64,000 nt of DNA from Chthonomonadales bacterium (GTDB lineage: Bacteria; Armatimonadota; Chthonomonadetes; Chthonomonadales; CAJBBX01). The DNA lies in contig JADLGO010000001.1 of assembly GCA_020849275.1 (NCBI GenBank), positions 91,910 through 155,909 of the forward strand. The letters are read 5' to 3'. The notes beneath the pieces are model-generated. The model ran no database searches and was not told the origin of the DNA. It saw only the letters and a program-made list of their open reading frames with translations. The position numbers were made by a program, and so were the translations under genes. This document shows positions 23,327 to 31,322 of this stretch, piece after piece; position 1 is the first letter of the stretch, and every line of letters starts with the position of its first letter.

Positions 23327-25918
23327 TCAGTCGGCAAGGCGCAGGCCCCGCGCGCGCAGACCGCGCCCGTGCGCGCCGGCGAGGTGGGCAGGGTAGGGCG
23401 CGTCCACTCCGCGTGCCAGATGCCACAGGATGCGGTTGAGCTCGTCCTCGTCAGCCTCGTCTGGCCGCTCGAGAGGCAGGCGCGCGCTCCGGAGGGCCAG
23501 GCGGCGCCGCTCGCCGCGCAGGGCGCTGGCCGGCGGGTTCAGCTCGTCGAGCGGGACGCGGGCAGGGAGCGCGCGGTACGGGCGCAGGTCGCGTCGGGCG
23601 GTGAAGCACTCCGTCATCAGGGGCGAGCCGGCGTCCATCTGGTTCATGGGGGGCAGGCCCAGGATGCGCTCGATGGTGTGGATGACGGAGGTCTGGTTGT
23701 AGAAGAGGCTGACGACGACTCCGCGGCGCGTGTAGGGGCTCACGACGAAGCAGAGCGAGCGATGCCCGTCCACGTGGTCGAACCCGTCCTGCGGATCATC
23801 CTCGATCACGAAGATGCAGGTTCGGGGCCAGAAGCGGCTGCGCGACACGCCCTCCACAACGCGGCCGAGGGCGAGGTCGTTGTCGGCCAGGTGCGCCCGC
23901 GGCGTGGGAGCGCCGGGCGAGGCGCCGGAGGTATGGTCCTGCGGCAGGTAGACGATGCTCAGTGCCGGCCATTCGCCGCCGCGCTCGGCTCGTCGCAGCT
24001 CGGCCAGGAAGCGCTCGGCGCGCAGCACGTCCGGGATCCGCATGCTCCAGCCGGGGTAGTCGCGGCTGCTGTAGCGGCGCAGGTTCTCCACGCCGATGCT
24101 CTGTCGAAACCGGACGCGCCCGGCGCGGCCGCGATGGTCGCGCAGTATGTCCACGAACGAGGCGCCGGCGGGCACCGGCTCGGCGTAGTCCATCTCGCCG
24201 AAGTTGCGAAACGTCAGGCCGGCCAGGAGCGCGTTGTCCCACAGGAACCCGGTCGACGAATAGGAGAGTGGGTCGTCGCCGAAAGGGTAGCTCCGCGTGA
24301 AGCCGCCGAACGCCTTCTCCAGGTAGCCGGTCGCGTTGCCTTCGGTGGCCCAGGCGTGCCCGTCGGCGGAGTTCACTCCGTTGCAGTAGAAGTTGTCGAG
24401 GAGCACGAACTGTTCGGCCAGCGCGTGGTGGTTCGGGGTGATGGCGCGGCCGTAGATGCAAAGCGATGGGTCGCTGTCGCCCTTGCCGATGTCGCCCAGC
24501 ACCTGGTCGTAGGTGCGGTTCTCCTTGATGACGTAGATGACATGCTCGAACACCGACCTGCCACCCGGCCGCGACGGCACGGGAACGGGCGTTCCGGCGC
24601 GCGCGCGGCGCTCCCAGGCGCGCAGGGCCTGCGGCACGCGAGCATCGGCGCGCACCTGGCGCGTCCACGCCGCGAGCCGCCCGTCCGCCGGGAGCGGCAC
24701 GCGGTTGAGCGTGCCGAGGAACCAGGCCACGCGGCGGCCATGCGCCTTCGGGTCGCCACCGCGGGAGCCGATCCCCTTCACGTTCGCAACGAAGAGCCGC
24801 TGCCCGTCGCTGGCGAGAGCGCCCGGGTACCAGCCGGCGGGGATGAAGCCGCGCAGGGCGCCGCCTCCACGCGGCCCGCCGCGCGGCGCGATCACGGCGA
24901 CGGCATTGTTGCCGCCGCACGCCGCGAAGAGCGTCCGGCCGTCGGGCGAGAGGGCGAGCGCGTTCGGCTGGCTGCCGAAGCGCAGTGCGGGGTCCGGTCG
25001 CACGAGGATCGTCTCGATGCGCCGGCGCGCCGCCGTGTCGATCACGCTCACCGAGTCCGAGTTGGCGGCCGCGCAGTAGAGGCGCGCGCCGTCCGGCGAG
25101 AGCGCCAGGGCGCAGGGCTGAAGGCCGGCGGCGACCTCGACAAGCGGGCGGCCGCGCGCCAGGTCCACGAGCGATACGGTGCCGCTCGACGCGACACCCC
25201 GCGCGTCGACCAGGGCGGGCGTGCCCGAGGAGGGCGCGGTGCGCTCGCCTGTCCGCGCGCGCCGGCCGCCCCAGTTCGACACCCAGGCGGCGCGCCCGTC
25301 GCGAGAGAGGCAGACCGCGTATGGCGCGACCCCGACGGGGATCTGCCGGCGGGGCGCGCCGGCCCCCAGGTCGACCTCGGCGATCGCGTTGTTGCGGGAG
25401 AGGGCTACCCAGGCGGTGCGGCCGTCGGTGGTGAGGGCGAGCCCGCAGGGGTACGACTCGCCCTTGCCGCCGGGTCCTGGCAGCGCGATGGAGCGCGCCC
25501 ACTCCAGCCGGCCGTCCGGCACCGCGCGCGCCTCCCACAGCAGGCTGCCCGCGCCCGTCGTCCAGACATGCGCGCCGTCCGGCGAGACGGCCAGGCCGTG
25601 CATCGAGCTCCCGCCGGAGGGGAACGGCAGCTCCTGGCGAATCGTCCACGCGTCGGCGTCGACCACCACCAGGCCGCGGTTGTCCTTCACGTACAGCGTG
25701 CGGCGGTCGGCAGAGAGCGCGAGGTCGACCGGCCGGCCGCCGAAGGCGAGGGCATCGCCGGCCGGGCGCAGCATCTGGCCGGTGGCGACGCGTACACCGC
25801 CAGGAACCGGGCCGACCCGGGCGACCGCGACCGGCGGGGGCCGCGTGAGCGCGGCTGCGGCCACCGCTGCAGCCGCCACGCCGGCGAGGGCAAGCGAGGC
25901 GAGGGGCTTCGCGCTCAT
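23327..25918 (-). CDS. YncE-like beta-propeller fused to alkaline phosphatase-family phosphoesterase
   Basis: An 863-aa exported two-domain protein. After a signal-like N-terminus (LASLALAGVAAAAVAAAALT), residues about 50-430 hold repeated propeller blades (LALSADRRTLYV, LALSPDGARLYCAA, LALSPDGRTLFAACGGN), as in YncE/YVTN proteins. Residues about 455-790 form a phosphoesterase domain: VIKENRTYDQVLGDIG, NSADGHAWATEGN, IEDDPQDGFDHVDGHRS. This matches the known bifunctional YncE/alkaline-phosphatase-family architecture. It follows the 53-aa membrane protein by 19 bases, suggesting co-transcription. Its stop is 9 bases from that of the convergent isomerase. Substrate unknown. Confidence 0.85.
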   Translation of the reverse strand: MSAKPLASLALAGVAAAAVAAAALTRPPPVAVARVGPVPGGVRVATGQMLRPAGDALAFGGRPVDLALSADRRTLYVKDNRGLVVVDADAWTIRQELPFPSGGSSMHGLAVSPDGAHVWTTGAGSLLWEARAVPDGRLEWARSIALPGPGGKGESYPCGLALTTDGRTAWVALSRNNAIAEVDLGAGAPRRQIPVGVAPYAVCLSRDGRAAWVSNWGGRRARTGERTAPSSGTPALVDARGVASSGTVSLVDLARGRPLVEVAAGLQPCALALSPDGARLYCAAANSDSVSVIDTAARRRIETILVRPDPALRFGSQPNALALSPDGRTLFAACGGNNAVAVIAPRGGPRGGGALRGFIPAGWYPGALASDGQRLFVANVKGIGSRGGDPKAHGRRVAWFLGTLNRVPLPADGRLAAWTRQVRADARVPQALRAWERRARAGTPVPVPSRPGGRSVFEHVIYVIKENRTYDQVLGDIGKGDSDPSLCIYGRAITPNHHALAEQFVLLDNFYCNGVNSADGHAWATEGNATGYLEKAFGGFTRSYPFGDDPLSYSSTGFLWDNALLAGLTFRNFGEMDYAEPVPAGASFVDILRDHRGRAGRVRFRQSIGVENLRRYSSRDYPGWSMRIPDVLRAERFLAELRRAERGGEWPALSIVYLPQDHTSGASPGAPTPRAHLADNDLALGRVVEGVSRSRFWPRTCIFVIEDDPQDGFDHVDGHRSLCFVVSPYTRRGVVVSLFYNQTSVIHTIERILGLPPMNQMDAGSPLMTECFTARRDLRPYRALPARVPLDELNPPASALRGERRRLALRSARLPLERPDEADEDELNRILWHLARGVDAPYPAHLAGAHGRGLRARGLRLAD

Positions 25919-25937
25919 CGGCGGCGCCTTGCCGGGC

Positions 25938-26099
25938 TCAACGCGCGCCCGGCCCGCGGGCGCTGCCTCTGGCGCTGGCGCCCTTCTGCTGGGCGAGTTG
26001 CGGCGGCGGGTTCAGGGCACGGTAGGCGGCCAGGCCGATCAACACGAGGACGACGGCGATGATGGCGCCCGCCACCGCCGGACTCAGCTCCTTGCGCAT
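25938..26099 (-). CDS. Tiny single-pass membrane protein, 53 aa
   Basis: A 53-aa protein: MRKELSPAVAGAIIAVVLVL, then a short Pro/Gln/basic tail ending GPGAR. The head is like that of the 18697 protein (MKKQISPAVA plus a Val/Ile helix), so both belong to one small family of membrane anchors. A GGAG with 8-base spacing precedes the ATG at 26099. It ends 19 bases before the YncE/phosphatase gene and probably heads that transcript. No named family recognised. Confidence 0.65.
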   Translation of the reverse strand: MRKELSPAVAGAIIAVVLVLIGLAAYRALNPPPQLAQQKGASARGSARGPGAR

Positions 26100-26484
26100 C
26101 TCCTCCGCTCCGGTGGGTTAACTGCCCTCCGGTCGCGCTCGGCGAGATGGCCGCGGCGACCGGATCGTTTCGCTGTCGTAGCCGCGGGCCATTCGGATCC
26201 CACGGCCCGAGCCACTTCCCGCAGCTCCGGCGACCGTGGCGCGCCAGCAGCAACGGCGCCTCGCGCAACGCCGTCGACGAGGTCGATGAGTGGGGATTCG
26301 CCCAGGGCGAGCCCTCCGCGCCGAAAGGGGTCGGCGCGCCTCTCGCGGCGGTCCACGTAGCCATGCGGTTCGTGGCTCGGACGGGGAGCTCCGCGGGCCC
26401 GGCCACACGCCGTCATTGTACCCGCCGCTTGCCGCCAGGATTCGGTCGCATCCGCTCCGATCGCTCGCGAACGGTGGGCCAATG

Positions 26485-26500
26485 TGGCACGCATTATGCA
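26485..26500 (+). promoter_or_regulatory. Sigma-54-type -24/-12 element (distal)
   Basis: TGGCACGCATTATGCA fits the consensus TGGCACG-N4-TTGCA at all fixed positions but one (A for T). The invariant GG and GC pairs are 10 bases apart as required. Its predicted start near 26511 is about 370 bases before PEP-CTERM gene 1. Confidence 0.5.
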
Positions 26501-26788
26501 ATGTCGCAAGCTAGCCCGTACCCATCTGACCCATTCGGGAGTCACCCGGCCGGGCATGGCGCACCTTCATCACCATGGTAGCAAAGGAGACCTGCCTGTA
26601 GTCGCCAGCCCGTGCCGCGCTCCTTGTCGTCGTGCTGGTCGGCGCCCCTGGGCTGGCCGCGCCTTCCGAGGCGCAGCGACTCGGCAGGACGCGCAGACCC
26701 TCCCGAGCGCGCACGGCCGGAGCGCCGTCCTCGCGATCACGCCGGTATATGACCTGTGTAAGCAGGTGGGCGGCGGGCCACCGCGATG

Positions 26789-26804
26789 TGGCACGGAACA
26801 TGCA
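26789..26804 (+). promoter_or_regulatory. Sigma-54-type -24/-12 element (proximal) for PEP-CTERM gene 1
   Basis: TGGCACGGAACATGCA matches the -24/-12 consensus with the same single deviation as the distal site and correct GG to GC spacing. Both sites are preceded by ATG-T, giving a common ATGTGGCACG. Predicted start near 26815, about 67 bases before the ATG at 26882. Sigma-54 control of PEP-CTERM genes through PrsK/PrsR is known in Proteobacteria. Confidence 0.65.
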
Positions 26805-26881
26805 GCGGTGGAGTACGATCGCGCCTGGCATAGGCTACGCCCCGGGGCGTGCAGTGAGGCGCTTCAGAAGGAGGTTCGGTA

Positions 26882-27535
26882 ATGCGTGGTAAGGGGATCG
26901 CGATCGTCCTTGCGATCATGGTGCTCGGCGTCCTCGCCGTGCGAGCGCCCGCGGACGACTTCGACTTCAGCGGGAACTTTACGTATGACAACGACGTGCT
27001 GCAGTTCAACTTCACGGTCGGCGCGCCAAGCTCGGTGACCGTGTTCTCGTCCTCATGGCTCCAGGGAGACCCGCCCGCCGGCTTCGACCCGATGCTTGGA
27101 ATCTGGGACGCGGCGGGCAACCTGATCGCTTTTCAGGACGACGGCGCCGTCGTTGGAACGACCCTGTCGAACGGGGTTCCCTACAGCCATGGCACCTGGG
27201 ACAGCTACTACACCGTGGCCCTGGGCGCCGGCGACTACATCGCCACGGTGACCCAGTTCGACAATTTCAACGTCGGGAGCCTGCTGTCCAGTGGCTTCGT
27301 GCGTGACGGCGTCGCGAACCGGAGTTTCACGAGCGCGTTGGGCTATGGCGGCGCCACCCAGACCTACTTCAACGGCGTGTGGGACGGCCTCGACCCGCGT
27401 ACCTCGGCCTGGGAGTTCCATCTGCTGAACGTGGCGGGCGCCACCGTCCAGCCGGCGGTTCCGGAGCCCTCGTCGGCCGTCGCGCTGGCGCTTGGCGGCC
27501 TCGCGCTGCTCGCCCTGCGACGGCGGCGCGCATAG
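26882..27535 (+). CDS. PEP-CTERM sorting domain protein (DVUA0089/PPC-like body)
   Basis: A 217-aa exported protein. Signal peptide MRGKGIAIVLAIMVLGVLAV, a beta-sandwich body (VLQFNFTVGAPSSVTVFSSS, PMLGIWDAAGNLIAFQDDG, ALGAGDYIATVTQFDN) resembling DVUA0089 or pre-peptidase C-terminal modules, and a C-terminal PEP-CTERM tail: VPEPSSAVALALGGLALLAL followed by RRRRA. That tail is cut by an exosortase, releasing or anchoring the protein at the surface, usually in exopolysaccharide producers. AAGGAGG precedes the ATG. The proximal sigma-54-type site is well placed. The exosortase itself is not in this window. Confidence 0.88.
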   Translation: MRGKGIAIVLAIMVLGVLAVRAPADDFDFSGNFTYDNDVLQFNFTVGAPSSVTVFSSSWLQGDPPAGFDPMLGIWDAAGNLIAFQDDGAVVGTTLSNGVPYSHGTWDSYYTVALGAGDYIATVTQFDNFNVGSLLSSGFVRDGVANRSFTSALGYGGATQTYFNGVWDGLDPRTSAWEFHLLNVAGATVQPAVPEPSSAVALALGGLALLALRRRRA

Positions 27536-27587
27536 ACGTCGCCGGGGCGTCGCGCAGCGGTTTGCGCCAGGCAGCGACATCGCGCCG

Positions 27588-27674
27588 ATCGGGCGGGCGG
27601 AGCGGATACTCCGTCCGCCCGATTCCGACTCGCCCGACCCGGCTGGAGGCGGGCCGGGCGAGTCAGAATCGGGC
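27588..27674. terminator. Two overlapping long hairpins after PEP-CTERM gene 1
   Basis: Stem 1 pairs 27588-27602 with 27609-27623 (about 15 bp, one G-U). Stem 2 pairs 27617-27641 with 27650-27674 (about 23 pairs, two mismatches). They share 27617-27623, so only one can form in full. The block is 52 bases past the PEP-CTERM stop. It may be a terminator or an alternative RNA switch. The 27536-27973 gap otherwise holds only this and the hairpin at 27901-27931. Confidence 0.55.
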
Positions 27675-27900
27675 GCGCAGTTCCGGGCGACGCCACGGCC
27701 GACGCCTTTCGTCCCGTGCGGCTAGCCACGTCGTCCTGCATCGTCGGCTTCCTGCCCCTCGATCGGCCTTCCTCAACCCCATCGGAGAACCCTCGCGCCG
27801 GCCGGTGTGCGACCCCGCCGCGTCGGCCTTCGTTTCCCGATGCCCGCGTTCCCCATGGGGGCCGTCACCGCGGCGCGACCCGTTCGGGGTGGCACAAGAA

Positions 27901-27931
27901 AGAGCCCCCTGGCGCGGGGCGAGGGGGCTCT
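27901..27931 (-). terminator. Intrinsic terminator of PEP-CTERM gene 2
   Basis: Stem AGAGCCCCCT / AGGGGGCTCT (10 bp) with an 11-base loop. On the minus strand it is followed by TTTCTTGT, a U-rich tail, so it is a classical intrinsic terminator 43 bases beyond the stop of the 27974 gene. Confidence 0.75.
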
Positions 27932-27973
27932 GTATGGGCGTCTCCGGGCGTAACGCACCGGGCTGGTGCTCGC

Positions 27974-28708
27974 CTAGGCGCGGCGCATCCGGCGCAGGGC
28001 GAAGACGCCGAACGCCAGGCCGCCGCCGGCCAGCATCGCCAGCGAGCCGGGCTCCGGCACGACCGGGGTGGCAAGGACGGAGACGATCTCGTTTGTGTAG
28101 AGCTGCACGCCTTCTGGACCGTCGAGGAAGGTGTCACTGAGGAACCCGTTGACGATGCTGCGGCCGCCGTTGCCGACCACGATGGCGCCCTCGGCGCTGG
28201 CGAACGTCGCAGCCGTGGTGCCGCTGAGGCCGGTAGAGAAGATGCCCCATCCGGGGTTGAACAGGTCGACCGGGTTGCTGATGCCGGTCGCGAGCGCCGG
28301 GTCGGTTACGGTTACGGTCGTCTCGTTGGTGTTGAGCGTGTACGTGGCGCCGAGCCCGGTGGTGTGGGTGTTGTTCAAGGTCCAGTCGGTGGCGATCGCC
28401 GCGCCGCCGCCGGCCACGAAGGCGTTGAGGGCGGTGAAGGCCGCGTCGTAGGAGAGTCCGCTGGAGTTCTGCTGGAAGAAGATGCCCAGATCGAACGTTC
28501 CGAGAGCGATCTGCGTGGCGAAGTCCGTCGGGTCGGTGGCCGTGGTCACCGTGTAGCTGCCAGGCAGCGCGGCGAGCGCCGCCGCCATCTGGTCGGTGCC
28601 AAGGGTCAGGTCAACGTAGTACAGGATGCTCTGGGCGCGCGCCGGCCCAAGCCCTACAACTGCCAGGAGCGAAAGGCAGGCTACCGCCCGCAGAAGCGCT
28701 TTGCCCAC
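27974..28708 (-). CDS. PEP-CTERM sorting domain protein with GATase-like body
   Basis: A 244-aa exported protein: signal peptide (LLRAVACLSLLAVVGLGPARA), a body with an alternating alpha/beta pattern (LGTFDLGIFFQQN, FTALNAFVAGGGAAIATDW) like class-I glutamine-amidotransferase or ThuA folds but without an evident catalytic Cys, and a PEP-CTERM tail VVPEPGSLAMLAGGGLAFG then RRMRRA. Start is GTG at 28708 with AGGAGG 9 bases upstream. A sigma-54-type site lies at 28825-28840 on the same strand. It converges on PEP-CTERM gene 1, and the bodies are unrelated, so they share the sorting signal and promoter type only. Confidence 0.86.
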   Translation of the reverse strand: MGKALLRAVACLSLLAVVGLGPARAQSILYYVDLTLGTDQMAAALAALPGSYTVTTATDPTDFATQIALGTFDLGIFFQQNSSGLSYDAAFTALNAFVAGGGAAIATDWTLNNTHTTGLGATYTLNTNETTVTVTDPALATGISNPVDLFNPGWGIFSTGLSGTTAATFASAEGAIVVGNGGRSIVNGFLSDTFLDGPEGVQLYTNEIVSVLATPVVPEPGSLAMLAGGGLAFGVFALRRMRRA

Positions 28709-28824
28709 TGTCTACCCCTCCTCGCGCGTCAGCGCGAACACGTTTGATATCGGCTTGCTCACCCCGCCAGACCGGTTCCGACCGGGACGCGCGGAGCGAC
28801 GGCAGGGCGCCGCACAGCCTTCGC

Positions 28825-28840
28825 TGCAAGATCCATGCCA
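28825..28840 (-). promoter_or_regulatory. Sigma-54-type -24/-12 element for PEP-CTERM gene 2
   Basis: Minus strand TGGCATGGATCTTGCA fits TGGCACG-N4-TTGCA with one change (T for C), GG to GC spacing 10 bases. Predicted start near 28814, a leader of about 105 bases. It lies in the 190-base gap between the RseB-like gene and PEP-CTERM gene 2. Confidence 0.65.
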
Positions 28841-28898
28841 TCGTCGCGCATCGATGGGGAATCGGCTCGTCGTGGCCGCTTGCGGACGGGAGGGGAGA

Positions 28899-29942
28899 TC
28901 AGCCTGCCTGGCCCGCGACGAAAGCCTCCAGGGCGGCCGCCCCGATCGCGGAGACGGCCGTGTAGCCGCGGCGGCCGCGAAACCAGGCGATCGCCTGCGC
29001 GCGGTCGCGGCGGGCGAGGAAGGCGGTGAGGTGGCCGAGGCGCAGCCGGCGCCAGCCTCGGGGCGGGTCGGTCCGCGGGCCGTGCGCCTCGCGAACGAAG
29101 ACGCTCAGCGAAGCGAGCCCGTCACTGTATACCACCTGCGTGGCCGGCTTGCCGCCGATCCGGCTGCCGAGGGCCCGCGTCGCGCGGAACCCCAGCGGGC
29201 CCTCGGCGCGCAGCCCCAGCCGGGCGGCGACCGCGCCCGGTTCGTCGGCGCGTTTCGGCCGGGCGGGAGCCGGCGCGGCAACCACGTGGGAGCGGTCGCC
29301 AGGCGGGAGCGTGAACCAGTCGTCTGGCGTCGACCGTGGGAACCGGACCTGCTGGTAGCTCAACAGGCTGACCAGCGCGCCGCTCGCGGCGCGCGTTTCA
29401 ACCCGCAGCGTGCGGTAGGTGGCCCGGTCCACCCAGCGCCGCTGGGAGACCTTGCCGGGCCGACGGGGGCGGACCTCCAGGAGGTAGCACGGCCGCCCGG
29501 CGGCCGTGGCCCGCTCGGCGACGAGCGCGATACGGTAGTTGCGCAGGATCAGCGCGTGGGCGGCGGCGACGGCCGGGTCGGGCGGAGGCGAGTCAGCACG
29601 GGTCGCGGTGCGGGCGCGGGGCTCGTACTGCCACCGCGTCCTGCCGTCGAAACAGACGATGCGGCCGCGCGCGGCGCGCGGGGCCTCGTAGTCCATGCGG
29701 TAGCGGCCGCGGGAACCGTAGCGTACCCGCGCCAGGGTCGAGGTGGTGTGACGGGTGCCCCACACCTGGAGCGCCATCGTCGCCTCCATCGGCGTGTCCG
29801 CGCCCCGGGTCAGCGCCAGGCGCCAGATGCGCGACCCGGCGGTCTGCGACCGGGTCTCCGTTGCCGGCGCGGCGGCTACCGTCGCGGCGAGCGCCAGCGC
29901 GGAGGTGATCGCCGCCGCGCGGGGAAGGCGCTCAGAGCGCAT
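28899..29942 (-). CDS. RseB/MucB-like or LolA-like exported sigma-regulatory protein
   Basis: A 347-aa exported protein with a signal peptide (AAAITSALALAATVAAAPA). The middle part reads like the LolA/RseB lipid-sensing fold: RYRMDYEAPRAARGRIVCFD, TRWQYEPR, YRIALVAERATAAGRPCYLLEV, VDRATYRTLRVETR. In RseB systems such a protein guards the anti-sigma factor in the periplasm. It overlaps the anti-sigma gene by 11 bases and is third in the order sigma, anti-sigma, this gene, which supports that role. The fold call is from pattern, not from a search. A C-terminal part (RRLRLGHLTAFLARRD, AIAWFRGRRGYTAVSAIG) resembles MucB/RseB C-terminal or DUF4367-type segments. Confidence 0.7.
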   Translation of the reverse strand: MRSERLPRAAAITSALALAATVAAAPATETRSQTAGSRIWRLALTRGADTPMEATMALQVWGTRHTTSTLARVRYGSRGRYRMDYEAPRAARGRIVCFDGRTRWQYEPRARTATRADSPPPDPAVAAAHALILRNYRIALVAERATAAGRPCYLLEVRPRRPGKVSQRRWVDRATYRTLRVETRAASGALVSLLSYQQVRFPRSTPDDWFTLPPGDRSHVVAAPAPARPKRADEPGAVAARLGLRAEGPLGFRATRALGSRIGGKPATQVVYSDGLASLSVFVREAHGPRTDPPRGWRRLRLGHLTAFLARRDRAQAIAWFRGRRGYTAVSAIGAAALEAFVAGQAG

Positions 29943-30462
29943 CGAAGTCCTCGGGCGCCTGGAGTCGGGCCGTCGCCTCGGCGTGCGCGTCGCGCTGGAA
30001 CTCGGCGCTCGGGCCGGCCTCGGCCAGGGCCTGAGCCGCGTGGAGCGCCACCATCTCGTCGATCTCGCGAACCGCGGGAAGGCCGCCCGAGACGCCGCTC
30101 GATCGGCCTGGCGCGAGAAGGCCGGGACCGATGGCGACGGCTCCCCCGAGCACCGCGAGCGCGGCGGCGGTCGCCCACCCGAGGCGGCGGCGCAGGGCAG
30201 GCGGACGGGGCCGCGCGGACCGCGCGCCCGCTTCCGTGCCGGCGCCGGCGCGGAAGCGGGCCAGCACGCGCTCCCGCGACGGGCCCGCCTCGGGCGCCGG
30301 AACGTTGCCCAGGAGGCGGCGCGTTGCCGCGAGGGCCGCGTGCTCCCGCCGGCAGGCGCGGCATTCGCGCAGGTGGTCGGCGACCGCCACGGCCGTCTCG
30401 GCCGGCAGCGCGCCGTCGATGAAGTCATTGATCGCGCGCAGCATATCGCTACAGGTAGTCAT
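29932..30462 (-). CDS. Anti-sigma factor with zinc-binding ZAS domain and one TM helix
   Basis: A 176-aa membrane protein. The cytoplasmic N-terminus has the anti-sigma zinc motif: DHLRECRACRREH (H-x3-C-x2-C), with Cys4 possibly the fourth ligand. A membrane helix (LGWATAAALAVLGGAVAIGP) follows near residue 95, and the rest would lie outside. It should hold the ECF sigma factor encoded just upstream inactive until signalled. Gap to the sigma gene stop is 40 bases; it overlaps the RseB-like gene by 11. Confidence 0.85.
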   Translation of the reverse strand: MTTCSDMLRAINDFIDGALPAETAVAVADHLRECRACRREHAALAATRRLLGNVPAPEAGPSRERVLARFRAGAGTEAGARSARPRPPALRRRLGWATAAALAVLGGAVAIGPGLLAPGRSSGVSGGLPAVREIDEMVALHAAQALAEAGPSAEFQRDAHAEATARLQAPEDFDAL

Positions 30463-30502
30463 TGCCCGATGTTCCTAGGAGCCCTCGCGGCCCGAGCGCG
30501 CC

Positions 30503-31093
30503 CTATGGGCGCGTCACGTGTGCCGCGAGGGCTCTCCGCAACTGGTTGCGTCCCCGGTGCAGGCGCGAGCGCACCGTGCCGATCGGGATGCCGAGCGCCC
30601 GGCTCACGTCGGCGTAGTCCATCTGCTCCATGTCGGCCAGCACCACCACGGAGCGGAACTCCTCCGGCAGGGCCATCAGCGCGCCCTGCACCTCCTCCGA
30701 GAGCGAGTTGTCGACGACCAGGCGCACAGGATCGGCGGACTCGTCCACGATCGCGTCGGCACCGTGGCCATCGCCGTCTTCCAGACTCTCGGCGGCGTGA
30801 CGTCTCGCGCGGCGCACCATGTCGATCCGCGTCGTGGTCATCACCCGGTACATCCACCGCATGAAGGTCGTCTCTCCACGGAACTGGTGAAAGGACCGAA
30901 AGCCCTCGATCAGCGCCTCGCTCATCAGGTCCTCGGCGTCGTCGCGGCTGCCGGCCGTGCGGTAGGCGTAGCGCCACAGGGCCTCCCAACACTCGTCGAT
31001 GAGGGCTTCGAAGGCTGCCTGTTGTCCGGCGCCGGTGTGCTGCTCCGCCGCGCGTCGCGGAAGGCCGAGTCTCATGGTGGTGGCGGTCGCCAT
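30503..31093 (-). CDS. ECF-family RNA polymerase sigma factor
   Basis: An RpoE-type sigma factor of about 196 aa from the ATG at 31093. Region 2: ALWRYAYRTAGSRDDAEDLM, FHQFRGETTFMRWMYRVMTT. Region 4: LPEEFRSVVVLADMEQMDYA and a helix-turn-helix VSRALGIPIGTVRSRLHRGR. The ORF is open to a GTG at 31207, but that part has no sigma likeness; ATGs at 31093 and 31075 are both possible and neither has a clear ribosome site. It heads the sigma, anti-sigma, RseB-like operon and probably autoregulates, as most ECF factors do. Confidence 0.85.
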   Translation of the reverse strand: MATATTMRLGLPRRAAEQHTGAGQQAAFEALIDECWEALWRYAYRTAGSRDDAEDLMSEALIEGFRSFHQFRGETTFMRWMYRVMTTTRIDMVRRARRHAAESLEDGDGHGADAIVDESADPVRLVVDNSLSEEVQGALMALPEEFRSVVVLADMEQMDYADVSRALGIPIGTVRSRLHRGRNQLRRALAAHVTRP

Positions 31094-31268
31094 AACAACC
31101 GCAATGGCGCGCGCGGCGCGCCCAAAGGTTCCGTCGGGGCTCGCCCATCGCGCTGCCGCTTCACGCGCCCCCGCCTGGGTGGCGAACCCTCGGCGCGCCC
31201 GCGGCACTTCCTGCCGTGGCGGCCAGGAGGCTACGTCCGGGACGGGCCTTGCGCGGGCCGCACGACGA

Positions 31269-31302
31269 CCAGGCCCCCCGGCTCGGCGGCCGGGGGGCCT
31301 GG
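31269..31302 (-). terminator. Hairpin after the basic repeat protein gene
   Basis: Perfect 14-bp stem (31269-31282 with 31289-31302) with a 6-base loop, 21 bases past the stop of the minus-strand gene at 31323. GC-only stem, no T-run. Confidence 0.6.
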
Positions 31303-31322
31303 CCTCGGCGAGCGGAGCCCTC

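Larger units (their letters stand above)
26100..26881. other. Long intergenic region upstream of PEP-CTERM gene 1
   Basis: This 782-base stretch lies between the divergent 53-aa gene and the first PEP-CTERM gene. It holds two sigma-54-type sites (26485-26500 and 26789-26804). Between them AAAGGAG (26583-26589) is followed by a frame reading ARAALLVVVLVGAPGLAAPS, which looks like an export signal with no usable start codon and a TAG just upstream. This could be a decayed gene. Remaining open frames are short and show no family likeness. Confidence 0.5.

Noticed and set aside
26415..26420. TACAAT on the minus strand as promoter of the 53-aa gene
   Set aside because: No acceptable -35 at 16-18 bases and over 300 bases from the gene.
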